Assembly: GCF_002813325.1 (NCBI RefSeq)
Contig: NZ_PHUG01000001.1
Location: forward strand, 2,108,001 to 2,172,000
Origin: Janthinobacterium sp. 64
GTDB taxonomy: Bacteria > Pseudomonadota > Gammaproteobacteria > Burkholderiales > Burkholderiaceae_D
Length of the DNA: 64,000 nt
Reading direction: 5' to 3'
The notes under the pieces are model-generated. The model made no database searches. It saw only the letters and a program-made list of their open reading frames with translations, and was not told where the DNA came from. Both the position numbers and the translations under genes were made by a program. How positions within the stretch are numbered: position 1 is the first letter of the stretch; each line of letters opens with the position of its first letter. This document shows positions 37,238 to 45,455 of this stretch, piece after piece.

Positions 37238-37379
37238 ATCACACTATATGAGCGCCATCCTTTCAATTGGCTTTCAGCATGACAGGTGTCGCCGGCCAGC
37301 CACAATGGACATCAACATATTCCTCGCCGCCCCTGCCGCCAGGCTTACACTGCATCATTTGAACCGAATGGCGGAGACC

Positions 37380-38102
37380 ATGCGCATATTATTAGTGGAA
37401 GACCATCTGGAACTGTCGCACTGGCTGGCAAAGGCCCTGCGCGACGCGCACCTGACGGTGGAGACCGCCCACAACGGCGCCGATGCCGACGCCCTGCTGC
37501 ACACGCAGGAATACTCGCTGGTGCTGCTCGACCTGACCCTGCCGAAGATGGACGGCCTGGACGTGCTGCGCCGCCTGCGCGCGCGCGGCGGCACGCGCGG
37601 CAAGACTCCCGTCATGATACTCACGGCGCGCGGCGGCCTCGACGACAAGGTACAGGGCCTGAACCTGGGCGCCGACGACTACATGGCCAAGCCGTTCGAG
37701 CTGGCCGAACTGGAAGCGCGCGTAAAAGCCCTGCTGCGCCGCAGCCAGGGCAACGAGGCGCTGGTGCACAGCTGCGGCGCGCTCAGTTTCGACACCGTCA
37801 CGCGCATGTTCAGCTATGCTGGCGCGGCGCTGGCGCTGACGCCGCGCGAACATGCCGTGCTCGAGGCGCTGATCACGCGCTCGGGGCGCGCCGTATCGAA
37901 AGAAAAGCTGTTCGATGAAGTCTTCGCGCTGGCCGACGACGTCAACCTGGACGCCATCGAACTGTACATCCACAGGGTACGTAAAAAACTTGAAAACGGC
38001 GTGGAAGCCGGTTCGCCCGACGGCGCCGCCATCACCACCCTGCGCGGCATCGGCTACCTGCTGCAGCCGCGCAGCGCGATGGCGCCAGCTACGCCAAAAT
38101 GA
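37380..38102 (+). CDS. OmpR-type response regulator (TctD-like)
   Basis: 240-residue DNA-binding response regulator. The ATG at 37380 has GGAG five bases upstream; the frame is open back to 35874 but that part is antisense to the Bug and porin genes. Receiver domain: VEDHLE, phosphoacceptor D51 (LLDLTLPKMDG), LTARG and DYMAKPFEL. C-terminal winged helix: LTPREHAVLEALITRSGRAV and LYIHRVRKKLE. Overlaps the kinase gene by four bases. Context (porin, Bug receptor) matches TctD systems that induce tricarboxylate uptake. Confidence 0.94.
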   Translation: MRILLVEDHLELSHWLAKALRDAHLTVETAHNGADADALLHTQEYSLVLLDLTLPKMDGLDVLRRLRARGGTRGKTPVMILTARGGLDDKVQGLNLGADDYMAKPFELAELEARVKALLRRSQGNEALVHSCGALSFDTVTRMFSYAGAALALTPREHAVLEALITRSGRAVSKEKLFDEVFALADDVNLDAIELYIHRVRKKLENGVEAGSPDGAAITTLRGIGYLLQPRSAMAPATPK

Positions 38103-39601
38103 AGGCGCATGCCCCACGCCCGCCCCTGCTGGAACGCCTGCGCCAGCGCTGGGCGCAGGGCCGGCCGTTGGGCAGCCTGCGCAGCCAGCTGCTGCGCTGG
38201 CTGCTCATCCCGCTGGTGATGCTGGTGCTGCTCGACGCTTTTTTTGTTTACCGCAATGCACTCGACGCGGCCGACATGGCCTACGACCGCTCCTTGCTGG
38301 CGTCGACGCGGGCGCTGGCCGAGCGCGTCTCCATCGTCAACGGCAAGGTGGTGGCCGAAGTGCCCTACGTGGCGCTCGACAGCTTCGAGACCGACACCCT
38401 GGGCCGCATCTACTACAAGGTCACGGGCATCAACGGCGAACTGGTCTCGGGCTACGGCGACTTGCCGCCCGTGCCGAAAAACGTGCCCCGCTCGCAGAAC
38501 TACCCGGCCCTGGTACGCTTCTACCACGCCGAGTATCACGGCAAGCCGATCCGCATCGCCGCCCTGCTGCAACCCGTGTATGACGACTCGATGCGCGGCA
38601 TCGCCCTGATCCAGGTGGCTGAAACGCTCGATGCGCGGCGCGGCCTGTCGAACCAGATCCTGTTCGATACCCTGAGCTGGCAGGCGGCGATGATACTGGT
38701 GATGGGCGCCCTCGTATGGTTTGCCGTGCGCCTGGTGCTGCGCCCGCTGATGCGCCTGAAAACGGAAGTCGAGACGCGCACCCTGTCCGACCTGTCCGAC
38801 GTCGATCCCGCGCTGGTGCACAAGGAAATGCGCCCGCTGGTGAGCGCCATGAACGGTTCCATGTCGCGCCTGCAGCAGCTGATCGCCAGCCAGCGCCGTT
38901 TCATCGCCGACGCCTCGCACCAGCTGCGCACGCCGTTGACGGTGCTGAAAACCCAGGCCGAACTGGCCATGCGCGAATGCGACCGCCACGCCGGCACGCC
39001 GTCCGACATGGCCGCCCTGCGCGACATCGTGCGCTCGATCGCTGCCACCACCGATTCGACCGTGCTGCTGGCCAACCGTCTGCTGACCCTGGCGCGCATC
39101 GAGCATGGCGGCGATAGCCTGGCCATGGATACCGTCGCGCTGCGCGACGTGGCGCAGCAGGTCGGACTGGAAATGGCCATGGCTGCCGTCGGCAAGAATA
39201 TCGATCTGTCACTGGAAGCACCCGACGACGCGCCCGTGCATGGCCAGGCCTTGCTGCTGCACGAACTGCTGGCCAACCTGGTCGACAATGCCCTGCGCTA
39301 CACGCCGCAGGGCGGCAGCGTGATCCTGCGCGTGCGTGCCGCACAGACGGGGCACGGCGCGGTACTGGAAGTGGAAGACAGTGGCGCCGGCATCGCGCCC
39401 GCGGAACGCGAACGGGTATTTACGCCGTTCTACCGGGTCGGCGCGGCGCTCGAGAGCAACCCTGGCGGCGCGGGACTGGGCCTGGCCATCGTGCGCGACA
39501 TCGCTGCCCTGCATGGAGCACGGCTGGAACTGGCCACGGCGGCGAATGGACATGGATTGAAGGTCGGCGTGTATTTCGCGCCCGGCGCCAGTCGATGCTA
39601 A
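38099..39601 (+). CDS. Sensor histidine kinase (TctE-like)
   Basis: 500-residue inner-membrane kinase. TM1 near residues 32-52 (LLIPLVMLVLLDAFFVY), a periplasmic 2CSK-N type sensor region, TM2 near 198-218, HAMP, then HisKA with H274 (ADASHQLRTPLTVLKTQ) and HATPase (NLVDNALRYTPQGG; GGAGLGLAIVRDIAALHGA). It should phosphorylate the OmpR-type regulator encoded just upstream (4-base overlap, ATGA). The TctE family senses citrate-like carboxylates in other bacteria; the ligand here is unproven. Confidence 0.94.
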   Translation: MKAHAPRPPLLERLRQRWAQGRPLGSLRSQLLRWLLIPLVMLVLLDAFFVYRNALDAADMAYDRSLLASTRALAERVSIVNGKVVAEVPYVALDSFETDTLGRIYYKVTGINGELVSGYGDLPPVPKNVPRSQNYPALVRFYHAEYHGKPIRIAALLQPVYDDSMRGIALIQVAETLDARRGLSNQILFDTLSWQAAMILVMGALVWFAVRLVLRPLMRLKTEVETRTLSDLSDVDPALVHKEMRPLVSAMNGSMSRLQQLIASQRRFIADASHQLRTPLTVLKTQAELAMRECDRHAGTPSDMAALRDIVRSIAATTDSTVLLANRLLTLARIEHGGDSLAMDTVALRDVAQQVGLEMAMAAVGKNIDLSLEAPDDAPVHGQALLLHELLANLVDNALRYTPQGGSVILRVRAAQTGHGAVLEVEDSGAGIAPAERERVFTPFYRVGAALESNPGGAGLGLAIVRDIAALHGARLELATAANGHGLKVGVYFAPGASRC

Positions 39602-39637
39602 GATCGCGCCCTGAGATTTTAATGAAGGCCCACCGCC

Positions 39638-39991
39638 ATGATGACCAAAGACGACGTAACCGAACTGTTTGCCAATATCGCCGAGAACGCGCCGTGGGAC
39701 CTGTCCCAGCCGCTGCTGTGGGGCTATTACTTCACCAACCCCACGTCCGAACCGCTGGAGCAGGCCGCCACCTTGCTGGCGCTGCAGGGCTACCGCCCGG
39801 TGGAACTGTACCAGCCTGAACTGGACGACCCGGCCGCCGCGCCCGTGTGGGTGCTGCACGTGGAAAAGGCCGAAGTGCATGGCGTCGACAGCCTGCACGC
39901 GCGCAATGGCGAACTGATGGCGTTTGCCCAGGAAAACCAGCTGGCCAGCTATGACGGCATGGATGTGGGTCCCGTCGGTACCGCAGCGTAG
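39638..39991 (+). CDS. RraB-like protein (ribonuclease E inhibitor family)
   Basis: 117 residues. Family features: LLWGYYFTNPTSEPLEQAA, GYRPVELY, WVLHVEKAEVHGVDSLHARN and a terminal YDGMDVG. E. coli RraB binds RNase E and alters mRNA decay; the family also contains members of unknown role. Start at 39638 or the second ATG at 39641. Its TAG stop is the first part of the palindromic repeat at 39988-40090, so its message ends inside that element. Confidence 0.8.
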   Translation: MMTKDDVTELFANIAENAPWDLSQPLLWGYYFTNPTSEPLEQAATLLALQGYRPVELYQPELDDPAAAPVWVLHVEKAEVHGVDSLHARNGELMAFAQENQLASYDGMDVGPVGTAA

Positions 39992-40090
39992 GTCGGATTA
40001 GGTCCGAAGGACCGTAATCCGACAGCACCATCGGCCACGCCAACAATGTTGTCGGATTACGTGCGGCCTTGCCGCACTAATCCGACCTAC
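39988..40090. repeat. REP/BIME-like palindromic repeat
   Basis: 103-base element bounded by GTAGGTCGGATTAG and its exact inverse CTAATCCGACCTAC. Each half is itself a hairpin: GTCGGATTA-GGTCC-GAA-GGACC-GTAATCCGAC, and GTCGGATTACGTGCGGC-CTT-GCCGCACTAATCCGAC. This two-hairpin arrangement resembles bacterial interspersed mosaic elements. It lies between convergent genes and begins at the stop codon of the RraB-like gene. Only this copy is in the window. Confidence 0.8.
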
Positions 40091-40110
40091 ATCACTGTCA
40101 TCGGATGAAA

Positions 40111-40134
40111 AAACGGCGCCCGCGGGCGCCGTTT
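40111..40134. terminator. Bidirectional intrinsic terminator
   Basis: Ten-base stem AAACGGCGCC / GGCGCCGTTT with a CGCG loop; A-tract on the left and T-tract on the right allow use on both strands. It separates the convergent RraB-like gene and hom. Confidence 0.88.
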
Positions 40135-40155
40135 TGCATGGCTCGCTGCAAACGC

Positions 40156-41478
40156 TCAGCTGAGGTTTTCCAGGCGGATCTTGGTGACCGTGCCTACCAC
40201 GCTATTCAATGCTTCCATCTTTTCGATGGCGGCCGTGACGTTCTTTTCCTGCGTCTGGTGCGTCAGCATGATGATGTCCGTATGCGTCTCGCCTTCGGCT
40301 GGCTCTTTTTGCAGCATGGCGTCGATCGAGATGCCGCGCTCGGCCAGGATGCGCGTCAGGTCGGCCAGCACGCCCGGCTGGTCGGCCACGTGCATGCGCA
40401 GGTAGTAGCTGGTGGTGATTTCCGACATCGGCAGAATCGCGATATCGGTCATCGCGTTCGGCTGGAACGCCAGGTGCGGCACGCGGTGTTCCGGGTCGGC
40501 CGTGGCCAGGCGCGTGATGTCGACCAGGTCGGCGATCACCGACGAGGCGGTTGGCTCGGCGCCCGCGCCGCGGCCCGAGTACAAGCTGGCGCCGACGGCG
40601 TCGCCGTGCACCAGCACCGCATTCATGGCGCCTTCCACGTTGGCGATCAGGCGCTTGGCCGGGATCAGGGTCGGATGCACGCGCAGCTCGATGCCTTCCA
40701 CGCCATTGACGGTGGCGCGCTTGGTGATGCCCAGCAGCTTGATGCGATAGCCCAGTTGCTCGGCGTAGCGGATGTCGACGGCATTGAGGTTGCTGATGCC
40801 TTCCACGTAGGCCTTGTCGAACTGCACCGGGATGCCGAAGGCGATGGCCGACATGATGGTGGCCTTGTGCGCGGCGTCGACGCCTTCGATGTCGAAGGTG
40901 GGGTCGGCTTCCGCATAGCCCAGTTCCTGCGCCTGTTTCAGCACCGTGGCAAAGTCCAGCCCCTTGTCGCGCATTTCAGACAGGATGAAATTGGTGGTGC
41001 CGTTGATGATGCCGGCGATCCATTCGATGCGGTTGGCCGTCAAGCCTTCGCGCAGCGCCTTGATGATGGGGATGCCGCCTGCGACGGCCGCTTCGAAGGC
41101 CACCATCACGCCCTTGTCCTGGGCGGCGGCAAAGATTTCGTTGCCGTGCACGGCCAGCAGGGCCTTGTTGGCCGTGACCACGTGCTTGCCGTTGGCAATC
41201 GCCTGCAGCACCAGGGTTTTCGACAGGTCGTAGCCGCCGATCAGTTCGACGACGATGTCGATCTCGGGATCGTTGACGATCAAATAGGGGTCATTGACGA
41301 CCTTGCAGCCGCCGGCGACGAGCGCTTCGGCGCGCGCCACGTCGCGCACGGCGACGGCGACGACTTCAATGCCGCGACCCGCGCGGCGCTTGATTTCTTC
41401 CTGGTTGCGTTTCAGGACGCTGAACGTGCCGTAACCGACGTTGCCCAGGCCCAGCAGGCCGATCTTGATGGATTTCAT
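40156..41478 (-). CDS. hom: Homoserine dehydrogenase
   Basis: Reduces aspartate semialdehyde to homoserine (threonine, methionine and isoleucine synthesis), cytoplasmic. 440 residues: Rossmann domain (KIGLLGLGNVGYGTFSVL), catalytic/substrate region (TANKALLAVHG; GIINGTTNFILSEM; GYAEADPTFDIEGVDAAHK), and a C-terminal ACT domain (YLRMHVADQPGVLADLTRIL) for feedback by threonine. It follows the aminotransferase gene by 73 bases on the same strand. In many betaproteobacteria thrC comes next; here a terminator and a convergent gene follow instead. Confidence 0.97.
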   Translation of the reverse strand: MKSIKIGLLGLGNVGYGTFSVLKRNQEEIKRRAGRGIEVVAVAVRDVARAEALVAGGCKVVNDPYLIVNDPEIDIVVELIGGYDLSKTLVLQAIANGKHVVTANKALLAVHGNEIFAAAQDKGVMVAFEAAVAGGIPIIKALREGLTANRIEWIAGIINGTTNFILSEMRDKGLDFATVLKQAQELGYAEADPTFDIEGVDAAHKATIMSAIAFGIPVQFDKAYVEGISNLNAVDIRYAEQLGYRIKLLGITKRATVNGVEGIELRVHPTLIPAKRLIANVEGAMNAVLVHGDAVGASLYSGRGAGAEPTASSVIADLVDITRLATADPEHRVPHLAFQPNAMTDIAILPMSEITTSYYLRMHVADQPGVLADLTRILAERGISIDAMLQKEPAEGETHTDIIMLTHQTQEKNVTAAIEKMEALNSVVGTVTKIRLENLS

Positions 41479-41551
41479 AGTTGTGCTTGACTGCTCATAA
41501 GTGGCGCCCCCTTGGGCGGCGCCAGGTTGATCGAGATTGCTGCTGGCCGAT

Positions 41552-42781
41552 TCAGCCCCGGCCGTGACGCTTGCGGTAACCTTCGAGGAAGCGCGCGATG
41601 CGCCCCATGGCCTCGGTCAGGTCATCGGAGTTGGGCAGGAAGACGACGCGGAAATGGTCGGGCGCGATCCAGTTGAAGCCCGTGCCCTGCACGATCAGGA
41701 CCTTCGCTTCGGCCAGTAATTCATAGGCAAACTGCTGGTCGTCGGCGATCGGGTAGATCTCCGGGTCCAGGCGCGGGAACATGTACAGCGCGGCCTTCGG
41801 CTTGACACAGGTGACGCCCGGAATATCGGTCAGCAGCTTGTGCGCCAGGTCGCGCTGTTTCAACAGGCGCCCGCCGGGCCCCACCAGGTCTTGTATGCTC
41901 TGGTAGCCGCCAAGCGCCGTCTGGATGGCAAACTGCCCCGGCGCATTGGCGCATAGCCGCATCGAGGCCAGCATGTTGAGGCCCTCGATGTAATCTTTTG
42001 CGTGGCGCTTTTCGCCCGAGACCACCATCCAGCCGGAACGGTAGCCGCAGGAGCGGTAATTCTTCGACAGGCCGTTCATGGTAATGAACAGCACGTCGTC
42101 GGCCAGCGAGGCGATCGACACGTGCTCGGCTTCGTCGTACAGCACCTTGTCGTAGATTTCGTCGGCGAAAATGATCAACTGGTGCTGGCGCGCCAGCTCG
42201 ACAATCTGCTGCAGCACGGAAACCGGGTACAGCGCGCCCGTGGGATTGTTCGGGTTGATGACGACGATGGCCTTGGTCTGCGGCGTGATCTTGCGGCGCA
42301 TGTCCTCGATGTCGGGATACCACTCGTTCTGCTCGTCGCACACATAATGCACGGGATTGCCGCCCGACAGGCTGACGGCGGCCGTCCACAGCGGGTAGTC
42401 GGGCGCCGGCACCAGCACTTCGTCACCACTGTTGAGCAGGGCGTTCATCGACATGACGATCAGTTCGGACGCGCCATTGCCCAGGTAAATGTCATCGATG
42501 GTCACGCCGGCGATATTCTTGCCCTGCGTGTAGTGCATGACGGCCTTGCGCGGCGCGAACATGCCTTTCGAATCCGTATAGCCGGCCGCGTTCTGCAGAT
42601 TGAGCATCATGTCGCGCACGATCTCGTCGGGCGGATCGAAGCCGAATACGGCCAGATTGCCGATATTGAGCTTGGTGATCTTGTGGCCTTCTTCTTCCAT
42701 TTGCCTGGATTTTTCCAGGACCGGGCCGCGGATGTCGTAGCAGACGTCCGCCAATTTATTCGATTTCTGAATCGGTCGCAA
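41552..42781 (-). CDS. alaA: PLP aminotransferase, AlaA (glutamate-pyruvate) type
   Basis: Class I/II aminotransferase, 409 residues, close along its whole length to E. coli AlaA, which makes alanine from pyruvate. PLP-site segments: VINPNNPTGALYPVSVLQQI, FADEIYDKVLYD, and the Schiff-base Lys in NGLSKNYRSCGYRSGW. The start is a TTG at 42781 with AGGG upstream, and aligns with the E. coli N-terminus (RPIQKSNKLADVCYDIRGPV). The normally conserved NIGNPAPFGF reads NIGNLAVFGF here. Upstream of hom on the same strand, as in related genomes. Confidence 0.92.
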   Translation of the reverse strand: MRPIQKSNKLADVCYDIRGPVLEKSRQMEEEGHKITKLNIGNLAVFGFDPPDEIVRDMMLNLQNAAGYTDSKGMFAPRKAVMHYTQGKNIAGVTIDDIYLGNGASELIVMSMNALLNSGDEVLVPAPDYPLWTAAVSLSGGNPVHYVCDEQNEWYPDIEDMRRKITPQTKAIVVINPNNPTGALYPVSVLQQIVELARQHQLIIFADEIYDKVLYDEAEHVSIASLADDVLFITMNGLSKNYRSCGYRSGWMVVSGEKRHAKDYIEGLNMLASMRLCANAPGQFAIQTALGGYQSIQDLVGPGGRLLKQRDLAHKLLTDIPGVTCVKPKAALYMFPRLDPEIYPIADDQQFAYELLAEAKVLIVQGTGFNWIAPDHFRVVFLPNSDDLTEAMGRIARFLEGYRKRHGRG

Positions 42782-43201
42782 AATAAATCCCTGTCGTGAT
42801 GCGGCGCGGCCGGCCTACGCTTGCAGCATGAAAGCCGCGCCAGAACTGTGAACCCGTGAGACTGCAATGCGAAAACAACCATTCTCGCCGAAAGCAGGCC
42901 ATTTTATCAAATTAAACATGGCAAATTGCAGCATTTCTCGCCGTTTATGCCACGCTGTCCGGCACGTGCGTGCTTTTCCCAGCGGGCGCTCTTCATCTTC
43001 TCTTAATCTTCGCCTACTACTATGGCGAGCACTGCCTGCCACCGTCGCGCCAAAAAATTGCCCATAGATTGCAAATTGGAAAGGATGTTGCTTTTCAGTC
43101 GCTCTTTTCTGTCATTTATGGCATGCTTACGCCCTTGGCCGCAGCGCGCATCCGCACAGCGCGCGCACCGATCAACCGACACGAACAGCCCCGACATCGC
43201 C
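42782..43201. other. Divergent intergenic region, alaA / arn operon
   Basis: About 420 bases holding the alaA promoter on the minus strand and the arn operon promoter with a PmrA-box-like site (42991-43007) on the plus strand, leaving an untranslated leader of roughly 170 bases before the Mth938-like gene. No RNA gene or riboswitch was recognised. Confidence 0.5.
42991..43007 (+). promoter_or_regulatory. PmrA-box-like site upstream of the arn operon
   Basis: CTTCAT-CTTCT-CTTAAT: two direct half-sites with the five-base spacing of the PmrA (BasR) box, the second perfect and the first with one mismatch. TACTAT at 43018-43023 could be the -10. PmrA activates arn operons in enterobacteria in response to iron, low pH and cationic peptides; no pmrAB genes are in this window. 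Confidence 0.6.
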
Positions 43202-43594
43202 ATGAAACTGCATGCCAGCAGCACCCAACAATACCAAACCGTCACAGGCTACGATGAAAATGGCGTGGAGATCAATGCCCAGCCGTACAACTACAGCCTG
43301 ATCGTCATGCCGGAAACGCCGCCACGCGCGTGGGAGGTGGACAGTTTCGAACAGCTGAGCGAGGCGCATTTCGCGCAAATCCTGGCCGACGCACCCGACG
43401 TGGTCATCCTCGGCACGGGCCAGCGCCAGCGTTTCGTGCATCCGAAACTGACGGCCGCGCTGACCATGCGCCGCATCGGCGTCGAGTGCATGGATAACCA
43501 GGCCGCCTGCCGCACCTACAACATCCTGATGGGCGAAGGCCGCAAAGTCACCCTGGCCCTGATCCTGGCTGCCGGCGCAGGCAGCGCCACATGA
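43202..43594 (+). CDS. Mth938-like domain protein
   Basis: 130 residues from the ATG at 43202; upstream codons in frame (from 43022) do not resemble the family. Mth938/NDUFAF3-type fold: a beta-rich N-terminus (YQTVTGYDENGVEINAQPYN, SLIVMPE), then VVILGTGQRQRFVHP and RRIGVECMDNQAACRTYNIL, the conserved C-terminal block. Bacterial function unknown; mitochondrial NDUFAF3 helps assemble complex I. It is the first gene after the PmrA-like box and overlaps arnT by four bases, so it is probably co-expressed with lipid A modification genes. Confidence 0.88.
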   Translation: MKLHASSTQQYQTVTGYDENGVEINAQPYNYSLIVMPETPPRAWEVDSFEQLSEAHFAQILADAPDVVILGTGQRQRFVHPKLTAALTMRRIGVECMDNQAACRTYNILMGEGRKVTLALILAAGAGSAT

Positions 43595-45264
43595 AAATCA
43601 ACGTCAACGAACTGCACAGCTCGCGGCTGCTGATGTGGTCCTTGCTGGGCATCTTCATCGTCGTCACCCTGTATGCGCTGGGTATCCGTACCCTGGTGCC
43701 GCCCGACGAGGGCCGCTACGCGGAGATGGCGCGCGAGATGTTCGTCACGGGCGACTGGGTCACCACGCGCCTGAACGGCATCAAGTATTTTGAAAAGCCG
43801 CCCCTGCAAACGTGGATGAATGCACTGAGCTTCGCCGCCTTCGGCCTCGGTGAATGGCAGGCGCGCCTGTGGACGGGCCTGTGCGGCATCATCGGCGTGT
43901 GCATGACGGCCTATGCCGGCAAGAAAGTCTTTGGGCCGCGCGTGGGCTTGTATGCCGGCCTGGTGCTGGCGTCGAGCCTGTTCTGGCTCGCTTCCGGCCA
44001 GATCAATTCGCTGGACATGGGCCTGTCGGGCATGATGACCATCGTGCTGATGAGCCTGCTGGTGGCCCAGCGCGACGAGGCCGCCCCCGCCGAGCGGCGC
44101 AACTGGATGCTGCTGTGCTGGGCAGGCATGGCGCTGGCCGTGCTGGCCAAGGGACTGATCGGCATCGTGCTGCCGGGCGCCGTGCTGGTGCTGTATTCGC
44201 TGTGTGCGCGCGACTGGCGCATCTGGACGCGTCTGCACCTAGTTAAGGGCTTGCTGGTGTTTTTCGCCATCGCCACGCCATGGTTCGTGCTGGTGGCCCT
44301 GCGCAATCCTGAGCAACCGCATTTCTTCTTCATCCACGAGCATTTCCAGCGTTTCCTGATGAAGGGTCACAAGCGCGAAGGCGCCTGGTACTACTTCCTG
44401 GTCCTGCTCATTCCCGGCATCCTGCCATGGATAGGCGTGCTGCCGCAAAGCCTGGCTGCCGCCTTCAAGCGCCAGGAAGGCACCTTCCAGCCCCGTTTGA
44501 TGCTGCTGATCTGGGCCCTGTTCATCACTTTCTTCTTCAGCTACTCGACCTCGAAGCTGCCCGGCTACATCGTGCCCATCTTCCCCGCTCTGGCGCTGCT
44601 GATTGCGCTGTTCCTGGAGTCGGCGTCGCGGCGCCAGCGCATGCTGGCAGCCGGCCTGCTGTGTCTGCTGGGCGCGGCCATCCTGATCGGTGGACCGATC
44701 GCCTTCAGCAAGGCCAGCGCGCGCGATGCGGAAGCCCTGATCGCGCTCAAGGGTTACCAGCCATGGCTGATGGCGGCCGGCTTCTTCGCCCTGGCCGGCG
44801 GCGCGCTGGCCTTGCTGCATGCGGGCCAGTTGCGCCGCGACATGACCGTGCTGACGATTGCCGGTGCCGGCTTCCTGGCCACGCACTGCATCCTGGCCGG
44901 CTCCGAACTGTATGGCCAGAACCGCGCGGGCACCGACATGCTGGCGCAGATCCAGGCCGAACTGAAGCCCGACACCAAGCTCTATTCGGTCGGCATCTAC
45001 GAACAGTCGCTCACGTATTACCTGCAGCGCCCCGTGATCCTCGTCGACTACTGGGACGAGTTCACGTTTGGCCTGAAGCAGCAGCCCGAACTGTCGATAC
45101 CGACCATCGAGCCGTTCATCGAGCAATGGACGAACGATGCCAACGCAGGCGTGCGCGACGTGGCCATCATCAGCCTGTACCGTTACAAGGAATTGCAACA
45201 ACGTGGCGTGCCCATGCGTGTCATTGCCGAAGATGCGCGCCGCGTGGTCATTGCCAATCATTAA
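43591..45264 (+). CDS. arnT: Lipid A L-Ara4N glycosyltransferase (ArnT-like, GT39/PMT fold)
   Basis: 557-residue inner-membrane glycosyltransferase moving 4-amino-4-deoxy-L-arabinose from undecaprenyl phosphate to lipid A, which lowers polymyxin binding. The periplasmic catalytic loop PPDEGRYAEMAREMF with its Asp-Glu pair and NGIKYFEKPPLQTWMNALSF are typical of ArnT. About twelve helices follow, then a small periplasmic C-terminal domain. Overlaps the Mth938-like gene by four bases. It leads the Ara4N genes here, whereas in E. coli arnT comes late. A 191-base gap separates it from arnB. Confidence 0.92.
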   Translation: MKINVNELHSSRLLMWSLLGIFIVVTLYALGIRTLVPPDEGRYAEMAREMFVTGDWVTTRLNGIKYFEKPPLQTWMNALSFAAFGLGEWQARLWTGLCGIIGVCMTAYAGKKVFGPRVGLYAGLVLASSLFWLASGQINSLDMGLSGMMTIVLMSLLVAQRDEAAPAERRNWMLLCWAGMALAVLAKGLIGIVLPGAVLVLYSLCARDWRIWTRLHLVKGLLVFFAIATPWFVLVALRNPEQPHFFFIHEHFQRFLMKGHKREGAWYYFLVLLIPGILPWIGVLPQSLAAAFKRQEGTFQPRLMLLIWALFITFFFSYSTSKLPGYIVPIFPALALLIALFLESASRRQRMLAAGLLCLLGAAILIGGPIAFSKASARDAEALIALKGYQPWLMAAGFFALAGGALALLHAGQLRRDMTVLTIAGAGFLATHCILAGSELYGQNRAGTDMLAQIQAELKPDTKLYSVGIYEQSLTYYLQRPVILVDYWDEFTFGLKQQPELSIPTIEPFIEQWTNDANAGVRDVAIISLYRYKELQQRGVPMRVIAEDARRVVIANH

Positions 45265-45455
45265 AGAATCATGTGCAGGACAGGGCGCGCGCCGGAACGG
45301 GCCGCGCCCACACTGGAAGCTGGACACCCCCAAAAAACGGCTGCGCCACTCCCGCAATATAGATTTAGAATAGCCATGCTGGCCCGCGGACCCGGTCGCG
45401 CAGGCGGCCTCTGCAACAAACCCATACAGCATAGTCAACCCAAGAACAGCGCCCC
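45265..45455. other. Gap inside the arn cluster
   Basis: 191 bases between arnT and arnB without a credible gene. TATAGATTTAGAAT near 45358-45371 could be a -10 region, so arnB onward may have its own promoter. Confidence 0.35.

Noticed and set aside
35874..37379. Upstream extension of the response-regulator frame to 742 codons
   Set aside because: It is antisense to the Bug receptor and porin genes; the receiver domain begins at the ATG at 37380 with its own ribosome site.
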